Assembly: GCA_021812665.1 (NCBI GenBank)
Contig: JAKAMX010000038.1
Location: 1 to 6,945, forward strand
Direction of reading: 5' to 3'
DNA from: a bacterium
GTDB taxonomy: Bacteria > Patescibacteriota > Minisyncoccia > Phycocordibacterales > UBA1550
DNA: 6,945 bases
Shown one piece after another: positions 1 to 5,444 of this stretch. The notes beneath the pieces were generated by a model, which was not told the DNA's origin, did no database searches, and worked only from the letters and a program-made list of their open reading frames with translations. A program made the position numbers and the translations under genes. The stretch's first letter is position 1; each line of letters begins with the position of its first letter.

Positions 1-294
1 ACTCTTTTTTCAGACAAATTTAATAAAATTCAGATTGACATTGATCCAACAAAAAAGAAGTGTGTTCTTTCAACAAAAAACACCGATATAGGAGAAACCG
101 AAACAAATCTTGTAGTAACAATGAATGGTGAACCTATAGAAATATCTTTAAATGGAAAGCATCTTTTTGACTGCTTGTCTGGTATAGAAAGAGATAGTCT
201 GGTTATGGAGTTTAATGAATCAAATAGACCGGTGGTTATAAAAGGATTAGGGGACCCTTCTTTTGTATATCTCACCATGCCGCTCACAAAATAA
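1..294 (+). CDS. dnaN: DNA polymerase III beta subunit (sliding clamp), C-terminal part
   Basis: Partial gene: the last 97 codons are visible and the stop is TAA at 292-294. The beta clamp is a ring around DNA that tethers the replicative polymerase and other DNA enzymes. The visible part matches clamp domain III. A DIGE-type turn (residues 31-34 here) is followed by the strand-helix segment SLNGKHLFDCLSGI, which corresponds to the FNPKYLLDAL-type region of known clamps. Then come the PVVIKG strand and the terminal VYLTMPLTK, equivalent to the usual ...YVVMPMRL ending. GC is about 33% by hand count. The next gene starts one base after the stop, so the two are probably co-transcribed and translationally coupled. 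In most bacteria dnaN sits beside dnaA, so dnaA is probably upstream of the window; that is an inference. Confidence 0.9.
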   Translation, partial: TLFSDKFNKIQIDIDPTKKKCVLSTKNTDIGETETNLVVTMNGEPIEISLNGKHLFDCLSGIERDSLVMEFNESNRPVVIKGLGDPSFVYLTMPLTK

Positions 295-295
295 T

Positions 296-550
296 ATGAT
301 ACCCATCGAAAACCTCCTTTCACGGTTTAAAAATTTAACAAACACAGAAAAAAGAAAAAAAGAATTAATGATAGAAATTTGTAGAAAAGAAAATATTCAA
401 CTCAACACAAAACAAATTTTTTTTTCAAAAAATTATGTTGTGTTAAAAGTACCACCCATTATTAAAACAGAAATACTTCTCAAAAAAGAAGATTTACTTA
501 AAAAAATAAACAAAACAATAAAAAACGAAATATACAAAGATATTCGTTAA
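296..550 (+). CDS. DciA-like (DUF721-type) small protein, putative helicase loader
   Basis: An 84-residue basic protein. I chose ATG 296 because it lies one base after the dnaN stop; an upstream in-frame ATG at 263 would run inside dnaN. There is no Shine-Dalgarno, so translation probably depends on coupling to dnaN. The C-terminal half (about residues 38-72) reads as a beta strand then helix, VVLKVPPIIKTEILLKKEDLLKKIN. This resembles the end of DUF721/DciA domains (a 'L.V.V.s...eL...k..Ll..iN' pattern). DciA helps load the DnaB helicase, and its gene often lies near dnaN, which supports the call. The N-terminal part of the usual domain, with its conserved Trp, is missing or unrecognisable. 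Composition is extreme: about 22% GC and 16 Lys in 84 residues, with a run of nine T at 417-425. The gene is real with good confidence; the family call is moderate and rests on a short motif plus neighbourhood. Confidence 0.6.
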   Translation: MIPIENLLSRFKNLTNTEKRKKELMIEICRKENIQLNTKQIFFSKNYVVLKVPPIIKTEILLKKEDLLKKINKTIKNEIYKDIR

Positions 551-551
551 T

Positions 552-3095
552 TTATTGTTCGATAAGAAGCTTTGCTGTATAAACACTCTTGTTTAACACA
601 GAATCATAAGCCACAAAAGAAACATCATTCTCTGCGGCGATATAAGGGAGGTCTGATGGGGTAAAAGAGAAAGAGAAAGGAGTGGTGTTTTGTTTGTCTA
701 CTAGTTGGCCATTTAAATAGAACTCAACACGACTGAGGGGGTATTTACCAGAACTAGTTATAAGAGCATTTAATGGAGTGCCCGCACTGTATTTTTTTGT
801 AAAATCTAAACCCTCAACCGCAAGAATGGGTGCGTCTTGTGATATGTGAAGGGTGTCGTATGTGGTTGGAATACCACTGCGATCGCCCTCACGAATATTT
901 TGTGTAGCAACCCAAGCGCGGACAGGTGTCTCCCAAAGGTTAAATTGTGGATCGCTTTGTGGATTTTGTGGTTGCGGGCCGCGGGGGTTATTTTTATTAA
1001 CCCAATACAAAATAGAATGAACATCAGGAACAACAACAATTTTTCTTGTCTCTATTGGAGTGTTTGCGGTGGCGAGCATTCCAGATGCTCCGTCTATAAT
1101 AAATTTTTCTCCGCCCTGCCATACGCCCGCAAGAGGTGCAGGAAGGAGGGTTAAATCTTCGGGTTGAGGAGGAATAAAACGCTCCTGAGGAGTCATTTGT
1201 AGAGCTTGTTGCATAAAAGCGTGCCACACGGGTGTAATAATAAAACCTGCAATGTTTTTATGCATTGGGGTATTGTCGTTATTGCCGGCCCACATGCCAA
1301 CAGCTATGTTTGGTGTGTATCCAATGGTCCACACGTCGCGATAATCATTTGTGGTTCCTGTTTTTACAGCGACATCGTTGTTAGGGAAGTAAAGAGCAGA
1401 ATTTGCTCCAAATTCAGGTGTGCGCGCAACGTTGTCCGACAAAATATTTGTGATCTTTCGTGCTATTTCGCTTGGGATGGCTTCTTGCCCTTGCCCTTTA
1501 TATTCTTCAACAACAGTACCATTTTTATCTTCAACGCGAAGGATTGGGGTTGTTGGGTTTCTTACACCATCATTTGCAAAAACTCCATACGCCCCCGTCA
1601 TTTCAAGAAGAGACACCTCGCCACCACCAAGCACTAACGTAAGTCCATATTGAGAAGCAGAACCAAGGCTGGTAATACCCATACGCCTAGACACATCAAG
1701 TGAGTTTTGAAGACCAGCCAAATAAAGAGTCTTCACTGAAGGAACGTTGAGCGACATTGCTAAAGCGTTTCTCAATGAAATTGGTCCTCGGAATTTCCCG
1801 TCAAAGTTTTCAGGAACGTAACAATCCTCAGGTTTAATATTAGGAGAGAGGGGTTTACCAAAGGCATCACAGTTGGTGCTAAAGTTTGTTTTAAGGTCAA
1901 AAACAGTTGTTTCTGGGGTGTATCCCTGCATAAAAGCGGTTGCGTAAACAAACGGTTTAAATGTTGATCCTGGTTGACGATTTGGCGAGATGGTCACATT
2001 GAAGTTTCCTTGATTTTGAACATCAAAGTAATTTCGAGAACCAACCATAGCAAGCACTTGTCCGTTTTTGGGGTTTATGGCCACAAGTCCCATATTTTTT
2101 GCTGCATAATTCTTTTCAATATCGCCAGAATACTGGTTTATTGTTGCTTCTGCTGCTTGTTGCAGGTTGTAGTCGAGAGTTGTGGTGACTTTGTAACCAT
2201 TCTCTTCAACCGCTTGTTCCCCATATTTATCGGCCAGATATTCTTTAATCCACTCAACAAAATGTGGTGCTTTGATACCAAGCGGTTCTTTAGGTAGAAA
2301 CGCTACCTTTTCTGCGCGAGTATCTGAAAATGTTTGTTTATCAATAAAACCAAGCTCATACATTCTTTGGAGAACAAAATTCTTTCGTTCATCTAACTTA
2401 TCGCGATGGTTTCCGTAAGGAGAATAATATGTGGGAGCGTTCGGAATCGCAGCGATATAAGCAGCTTCCGCTAACGAAAGATCCTTTGTTTCTTTTCCAA
2501 AAAATACACGGCTTGCTTGTCCAACGCCATAAATATTTCCACCATACGGAATTTCATTTAAATAGAGTCCAAGAATCTGATCTTTTGTAAAAGCGCGCTC
2601 AAGCCTAAAAGAAAGAACAACTTCTTTAATTTTTCTTGTGATAAGTTTTTCATCGGTAAGAAGAGTCTTTTTTACAACCTGTTGTGTGATGGTCGAACCA
2701 CCTTGTTTAAAACCACCACCAACAATATTGGCAAGAATTGCACGAACAATAGCTTTGGGATCTATACCATAATGGTGATAAAAATTAGCGTCCTCGATCG
2801 CAACTGTTGCATTACGCAAATTCAACGGTATTTGATCAAAAGGAATAACAGTACGCTGTACATCTTGGTGAACATCATACAAAAGTACCTTGCCGGTGCG
2901 ATCGTATATTTTTGTCGACTCTACAACTGTGCGGTCTTTAAACGTGCTGAAGTCGGGTAAGGGAATAAAAGACGCCCACAAAATAAGGAATCCCACAAAA
3001 AAGAAAGAGAGGCCAACAAATAATAAAAAAATATTTTTCTTATTACGGAACAAAGAGCGAACACGCTTTTTAATAATAGTTGTTTGTGGTGTCAT
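552..3095 (-). CDS. Bifunctional class A penicillin-binding protein (PBP1a type) with C-terminal Ig-like domain
   Basis: Makes peptidoglycan by polymerising lipid II (transglycosylase) and cross-linking peptides (transpeptidase), anchored in the cytoplasmic membrane. Numbering counts from an in-frame TTG at 3107; the likelier ATG start is residue 5, giving 847 residues. A basic N-terminus precedes one membrane segment (about 26-48). Glycosyltransferase family 51 motifs follow: EDANFYHHYG with catalytic Glu105, GGSTITQQ (136-143), RKIKE (158-162) and QILGLYLNEIPYGG (177-190). The transpeptidase has STFK with nucleophile Ser381 and Lys384, SLN (452-454) and KTGT (582-585). A Pro/Gln/Asn-rich linker (704-721) leads to an Ig-like beta domain (about 755-851, RVEFYLNGQLV), as in other PBPs with C-terminal accessory domains. 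All catalytic residues are present, so it should be active. It converges on the DciA-like gene, with one base between stops, and diverges from tyrS. Confidence 0.95.
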   Translation of the reverse strand: MTPQTTIIKKRVRSLFRNKKNIFLLFVGLSFFFVGFLILWASFIPLPDFSTFKDRTVVESTKIYDRTGKVLLYDVHQDVQRTVIPFDQIPLNLRNATVAIEDANFYHHYGIDPKAIVRAILANIVGGGFKQGGSTITQQVVKKTLLTDEKLITRKIKEVVLSFRLERAFTKDQILGLYLNEIPYGGNIYGVGQASRVFFGKETKDLSLAEAAYIAAIPNAPTYYSPYGNHRDKLDERKNFVLQRMYELGFIDKQTFSDTRAEKVAFLPKEPLGIKAPHFVEWIKEYLADKYGEQAVEENGYKVTTTLDYNLQQAAEATINQYSGDIEKNYAAKNMGLVAINPKNGQVLAMVGSRNYFDVQNQGNFNVTISPNRQPGSTFKPFVYATAFMQGYTPETTVFDLKTNFSTNCDAFGKPLSPNIKPEDCYVPENFDGKFRGPISLRNALAMSLNVPSVKTLYLAGLQNSLDVSRRMGITSLGSASQYGLTLVLGGGEVSLLEMTGAYGVFANDGVRNPTTPILRVEDKNGTVVEEYKGQGQEAIPSEIARKITNILSDNVARTPEFGANSALYFPNNDVAVKTGTTNDYRDVWTIGYTPNIAVGMWAGNNDNTPMHKNIAGFIITPVWHAFMQQALQMTPQERFIPPQPEDLTLLPAPLAGVWQGGEKFIIDGASGMLATANTPIETRKIVVVPDVHSILYWVNKNNPRGPQPQNPQSDPQFNLWETPVRAWVATQNIREGDRSGIPTTYDTLHISQDAPILAVEGLDFTKKYSAGTPLNALITSSGKYPLSRVEFYLNGQLVDKQNTTPFSFSFTPSDLPYIAAENDVSFVAYDSVLNKSVYTAKLLIEQ

Positions 3096-3106
3096 ATACC
3101 TGTTCA

Positions 3107-3112
3107 ATTATA
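3107..3112 (-). promoter_or_regulatory. Candidate -10 box for the PBP gene
   Basis: The minus strand reads TATAAT, an exact sigma-70-type -10 hexamer, ending 11 bases before the ATG at 3095. A start site about seven bases downstream would leave a leader of only around five bases, so the transcript would be almost leaderless. No good -35 hexamer lies at the usual 16-18 bases; the best is TTGTAT at 3134-3139 with a 21-base spacer. The box overlaps the alternative TTG codon (3105-3107), which argues against that TTG as start. An AGG sits three bases before the ATG but is too close to be a normal ribosome binding site. Confidence 0.4.
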
Positions 3113-3163
3113 CAATAAATATTTTTTCCATAATACAAACGAGCACCAAGGAAGGGTGCGATT

Positions 3164-3185
3164 CTACCACAAGACACACTGGTAG
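3164..3185. promoter_or_regulatory. Operator-like inverted repeat in the PBP/tyrS divergent region
   Basis: CTACCA (3164-3169) and TGGTAG (3180-3185) form a perfect 6-base inverted repeat around a 10-base spacer. The arms are two helical turns across, the geometry of a site for a dimeric DNA-binding protein. It lies between the two divergent starts, roughly 35-55 bases before tyrS. It could instead be a chance repeat. No regulator is visible in the window. Confidence 0.3.
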
Positions 3186-3203
3186 GCTAGGGGCGTCTAA
3201 ATA

Positions 3204-3212
3204 TGGTACGAT
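3204..3212 (+). promoter_or_regulatory. Candidate extended -10 promoter for tyrS, leaderless
   Basis: TGGTACGAT reads as an extended -10 element (TGn followed by TACGAT at 3207-3212). The A of the tyrS ATG is seven bases downstream of the box, so transcription would start at or next to the start codon and give a leaderless mRNA. This agrees with the lack of any Shine-Dalgarno ahead of tyrS. No convincing -35 is present, which is common for extended -10 promoters. Confidence 0.4.
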
Positions 3213-3218
3213 AATGAT

Positions 3219-4436
3219 ATGAAAATCGATACAAATCCGGACAAGATTGAAACACTCCTGTCTCGAAGTGTTGTGGAGATCCTCCCTTCTAAAGAGGTTC
3301 TGCGAGAGGTGTTGTTGAGTGGAAAGCAGATAAAAATCTATATAGGCGCAGACGCCACCGGAACAGCGCTTCATTTAGGGCATGCAACAAACTACATGGT
3401 TTTGGAGCGGTTTCGAGAACTAGGACACAAGGTAGTGCTCCTTGTTGGCGACTTTACTGCTCAGATAGGGGATCCGACAGACAAAACAGCCACCCGTGTA
3501 CAGCTTACCCGAGAGCAGGTGATGGAAAACACCAAAACGTGGTTACAACAAATTAACCCGGTTCTTGATATTAATAACAAGGAAAATCCAGTGGAGGTTG
3601 TTTATAATCACGACTGGTTGGCAAAAATGACATTCGAAGACGTGGTGAACCTGGCTTCAAATTTTACCGTTCAGCAAATGCTTGAGCGCGATATGTTTGA
3701 AAAAAGAATTGCAGAAAATAAACCAATCTATGTGCATGAATTTTTCTACCCGCTCATGCAGGGGTACGACAGTGTACATCTTGATGTGGATGTAGAGATT
3801 TGTGGCAACGATCAAAAATTTAACGCGCTTGCTGGTAGAACACTACTCAAGAGATACAAAAACAAAGAGAAGTTTGTATTTATCACCACACTCCTCGAGA
3901 ACCCAATCACAAAAGAAAAAATGATGTCGAAGAGTTTGGGGACCGGTGTGTTTTTGGATGCGACCAATATTGATATGTATGGGAAGCTCATGTCGCAACC
4001 AGATGAAAATATTCCGCAGCTGTTTATGGACTGCACGTTTGTTTCAGAGAAAGAAGTTGAGGAAATAAAAAAACAACTTGCCGACAAAAATACTAACCCA
4101 CGTGATATTAAAATGAAGCTCGCGTTCGAGATAACAAAGATTTATCATGGAGAAGGAAAGGCGGTTGAAGCACAAAATTATTTCACCACTGCATTTCAAA
4201 AAAAAGAGACACCAGACGATATTCAAGAAGTGAAAACAGAAACCAAGGACTTTCTCGTTGATGTTTTGTTGAAACAAGAAATAGTTGTGTCGAAAAGCGA
4301 ATGGAGAAGACTAGTAGAAGAAGGTGCGGCGAAGTTTATAAAAGATGATGAGGAAGAAAAAATAAATGAACCGCTTATCAAAGCAAAGCCTGGTATTTAT
4401 AAAATCGGAAAAAGAAGGTATATAAAAATAGTATAA
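3219..4436 (+). CDS. tyrS: Tyrosyl-tRNA synthetase
   Basis: Attaches tyrosine to tRNA-Tyr in the cytoplasm using ATP; class I aminoacyl-tRNA synthetase, 405 residues, a normal length. The Rossmann fold opens with YIGADATGTALHLGH; HLGH at 52-55 is the HIGH signature. Tyrosine-pocket residues appear in YPLMQGYD as Tyr177, Gln181 and Asp184, with the same spacing as Y175/Q179/D182 of the E. coli enzyme. EICGNDQKFN (193-202) follows. The KMSKS loop reads KEKMMSKSLG, so the first Lys of the strict pentamer is Met235, while the essential second Lys (Lys238) is kept. An S4 RNA-binding domain ends the protein (about 345-405), with SKSEWRRLVEEGA and IGKRRYIKIV. ATG 3219 has no Shine-Dalgarno and is probably leaderless. 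It is transcribed alone, with a terminator two bases after the stop. Confidence 0.97.
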   Translation: MKIDTNPDKIETLLSRSVVEILPSKEVLREVLLSGKQIKIYIGADATGTALHLGHATNYMVLERFRELGHKVVLLVGDFTAQIGDPTDKTATRVQLTREQVMENTKTWLQQINPVLDINNKENPVEVVYNHDWLAKMTFEDVVNLASNFTVQQMLERDMFEKRIAENKPIYVHEFFYPLMQGYDSVHLDVDVEICGNDQKFNALAGRTLLKRYKNKEKFVFITTLLENPITKEKMMSKSLGTGVFLDATNIDMYGKLMSQPDENIPQLFMDCTFVSEKEVEEIKKQLADKNTNPRDIKMKLAFEITKIYHGEGKAVEAQNYFTTAFQKKETPDDIQEVKTETKDFLVDVLLKQEIVVSKSEWRRLVEEGAAKFIKDDEEEKINEPLIKAKPGIYKIGKRRYIKIV

Positions 4437-4437
4437 G

Positions 4438-4464
4438 AAAAAGCCGGCACGTGCCGGCTTTTTT
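4438..4464. terminator. Bidirectional intrinsic terminator between tyrS and the acidic-protein gene
   Basis: A perfect 20-base palindrome, AAGCCGGCACGTGCCGGCTT (4441-4460). The GCCGGC stem arms are at 4443-4448 and 4453-4458 with an ACGT loop. It is followed by six T (4459-4464) and preceded by five A (4438-4442), so either strand carries a GC-rich hairpin plus a U tract. It starts two bases after the tyrS stop and lies nine bases beyond the stop of the convergent acidic-protein gene, serving both. Confidence 0.92.
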
Positions 4465-4473
4465 GTGAGAATT

Positions 4474-4620
4474 TTATTCCTCTTCGGGTGTTGGTTTGAA
4501 ATCCAGCCCTTCCTCGTCTTCAAAACCACCAATAAGATCAAGCTCGTCTTCTTCATCCAAAAAAAGATCTTCATCCTCGAGCATTTCTGGGTCAATTTCA
4601 ATTATTTCTTCGTCTGACAT
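4474..4620 (-). CDS. Small, extremely acidic hypothetical protein (48 residues)
   Basis: Starts at ATG 4618-4620 (MSDEEIIEIDPEML...) and stops at TAA 4474-4476. Of 48 residues, 24 are Asp or Glu and only one is basic (a Lys near the C-terminus), so the predicted charge is about -23. It has no signal peptide, membrane segment or Cys, and is probably largely disordered. Hydrophobic positions alternate with acidic clusters (LFLDEEDELDLIGGF), which could form a short binding motif. The bidirectional terminator just beyond its stop, a coding-like reading with no rare stops, and an AT-rich upstream region (CATAAT at 4635-4640, TAAAAT at 4627-4632) support a real gene. There is no Shine-Dalgarno. 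Function unknown: such proteins can mimic DNA, bind basic partners or act as a tail-like adaptor, but nothing here picks one. Confidence 0.7.
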   Translation of the reverse strand: MSDEEIIEIDPEMLEDEDLFLDEEDELDLIGGFEDEEGLDFKPTPEEE

Positions 4621-4721
4621 TTTTATATTTTAAAATTATGTGTCTGTCACCAATTTGGCCTCACTAGACCCCATAGTTGTAGCAAAAAGGCTTTTTGTCT
4701 GCAAGATAATTTACTTAAAAC

Positions 4722-4730
4722 TGTGGATAA
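4722..4730 (-). promoter_or_regulatory. Perfect DnaA box
   Basis: The minus strand reads TTATCCACA, identical to the strong E. coli DnaA-box consensus (TTATNCACA). It is directly preceded on the plus strand by an AT-rich stretch (4705-4721, GATAATTTACTTAAAAC), the kind of sequence that can unwind, and directly followed by the inverted-repeat segment. A 9-base match can arise by chance in 7 kb, but its place in a non-coding block with a second near-match is suggestive. Confidence 0.5.
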
Positions 4731-4861
4731 CCCCTACGCCAATACTGGCATTAGGTATTTGGGCCTATTGGGGGTGGTGTTTACTACAAACCCGCACTTT
4801 TTAACCAGCTCAAGGGGTTTAAGGCGTGCTGCTTGCAGAGATGCCAGTATTGGCGTTGGGG
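4731..4861. repeat. 131-base segment bounded by a 21-base inverted repeat (candidate MITE or structured RNA)
   Basis: Positions 4731-4751 pair with 4841-4861 at 20 of 21 positions. The core ACGCCAATACTGGCAT (4736-4751) and ATGCCAGTATTGGCGT (4841-4856) is perfect; there is one T/T mismatch, then CCCC pairs with GGGG. The intervening 89 bases hold weaker internal pairing, for example GCAC with GTGC and TTAACC with GGTTTAA (4794-4829 region). ATAA lies immediately outside both ends (4727-4730 and 4862-4865), as a 4-base target duplication would. GC is about 51% by hand count, clearly above its AT-rich flanks. Each arm also contains its own small near-palindrome, GCCA-N4-TGGC. No transposase is present. 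Mobile element, ncRNA and protein-binding array all remain possible. Confidence 0.6.
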
Positions 4862-4865
4862 ATAA
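4857..4865 (-). promoter_or_regulatory. Second DnaA-box-like site (one mismatch)
   Basis: The minus strand reads TTATCCCCA, one base from TTATCCACA, in the same orientation as the perfect box 135 bases away. A weaker partial match, TGTGGAGCG on the plus strand (4868-4876), follows 11 bases later, one helical turn on. Together the plus strand reads GGGGATAACCTGTGGAG, close to the tandem box arrangement seen in some bacterial origins. Part of this site overlaps the outer end of the inverted repeat, so the two features may not be independent. Confidence 0.3.
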
Positions 4866-4917
4866 CCTGTGGAGCGACGCCGTTTTGTAAGAATAGTATT
4901 GATATATAAGGCTATTT

Positions 4918-5436
4918 TTAGTGTCGCGTATGAGCGAAATGGGCGAGGCCGACAGCAATTGCATCCATTTCATCGTCCTGTTTTACGTTCTCGGCGCCAG
5001 AAATGAGTCTGGTGATCATTGAAAGAACTTGATTTTTTGTCGCTTTTCCGTAACCGGTTGTTGCAACCTTTATTTGCAGGGGGGTATATTCAAATATTTC
5101 TAACCCTGAGAGTCGCGCTTGGTATAAAATTGCTCCGCGAGTCTCCGCAACCCTCATGGCGGTCTTTTGGTTTGTTTCAAAAAAAAGATTTTCTATCGCC
5201 AACTCGCGCGGAGTGTATTGATCTATCACACGGGAGACTTCACGACCAACAAGTTCAAGTCTTTCTACAAATGGAAGAGATTTTTTTGTTTTAAAACACT
5301 CCGAGAAGAGTAATCGTTCTTTTTGAGAATTAAATTTATTTTCACCCGATGCCGTCGTGTCGCCGTCCACGCGTCCTTTTTCGATGATTGCAACACCAAG
5401 ACGTTCATACCCCGGATCAATTGCAATAATTCGCAT
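4918..5436 (-). CDS. ruvC: Holliday junction endonuclease RuvC
   Basis: Homodimeric nuclease that cuts Holliday junctions symmetrically after RuvAB branch migration, in recombination and repair. 172 residues, near the usual length. The RNase H-like fold shows all four acidic metal-binding residues: Asp7 (IAIDPGYERLG), Glu82 (LAIENLFF), and Asp155 with Asp158 (QDDEMDAIAVGLAH). FEYTPLQIKVATTGYGKATK (115-134) matches the conserved FEYaPrqVK..vtGyG segment. Compared with E. coli, where the second acid is Glu66, about 16 extra residues lie before it, in the 33-58 region (SQKERLLFSECFKTKKSLPF). The start ATG at 5434-5436 is fixed by the MRIIAIDPG opening and has no Shine-Dalgarno. It follows yebC by eight bases in the same direction, so the two are almost surely co-transcribed. 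Stop is TAA. Confidence 0.96.
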   Translation of the reverse strand: MRIIAIDPGYERLGVAIIEKGRVDGDTTASGENKFNSQKERLLFSECFKTKKSLPFVERLELVGREVSRVIDQYTPRELAIENLFFETNQKTAMRVAETRGAILYQARLSGLEIFEYTPLQIKVATTGYGKATKNQVLSMITRLISGAENVKQDDEMDAIAVGLAHFAHTRH

Positions 5437-5444
5437 AAAATAAA

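Larger units (their letters stand above)
4621..4917. other. Non-coding block between ruvC and the acidic-protein gene
   Basis: About 297 bases with no credible gene on either strand. AT-rich edges (4621-4640 and roughly 4885-4917) enclose a GC-richer core. It contains a perfect DnaA box (4722-4730), a second DnaA-like box (4857-4865), a 131-base inverted-repeat-bounded segment (4731-4861), and a weak odd palindrome CAAAAAGGCTTTTTG (4683-4697). It must also hold the promoter of the acidic-protein gene. I see no clear intrinsic terminator for ruvC. Confidence 0.75.

Noticed and set aside
946..973. Three TGTGG(AT) repeats resembling tandem DnaA boxes
   Set aside because: They lie inside the PBP gene and follow from its Pro/Gln/Asn-rich linker codons; none completes TGTGGATAA.
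1206..1637. 143-residue plus-strand open frame opposite the PBP gene
   Set aside because: It is antisense to the conserved transpeptidase region, has a Cys- and His-rich composition of a shadow frame, and no promoter or start signal.
3105..3107. TTG as the PBP start codon
   Set aside because: It overlaps the TATAAT -10 box; the ATG at 3093-3095 is downstream of the box and better placed.
3143..3159. GCACC-N7-GGTGC hairpin upstream of the PBP gene
   Set aside because: Only five pairs, no T run on either side, and it would lie upstream of the proposed PBP start site, so no clear role can be argued.
3731..3739. TGTGCATGA, one base from a DnaA box
   Set aside because: Encodes the conserved YVHEF stretch of TyrRS, so coding constraint explains it.
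4683..4697. CAAAAAGGCTTTTTG palindrome as a terminator
   Set aside because: The stem is almost all A/T with a one-base centre, so it would form only a weak hairpin, and there is no following U tract beyond the arm itself.
4734..4973. 79-residue open frame on the minus strand
   Set aside because: Runs through the inverted-repeat segment and overlaps the end of ruvC in another frame; its sequence shows no recognisable domain, and the start lies inside ruvC.
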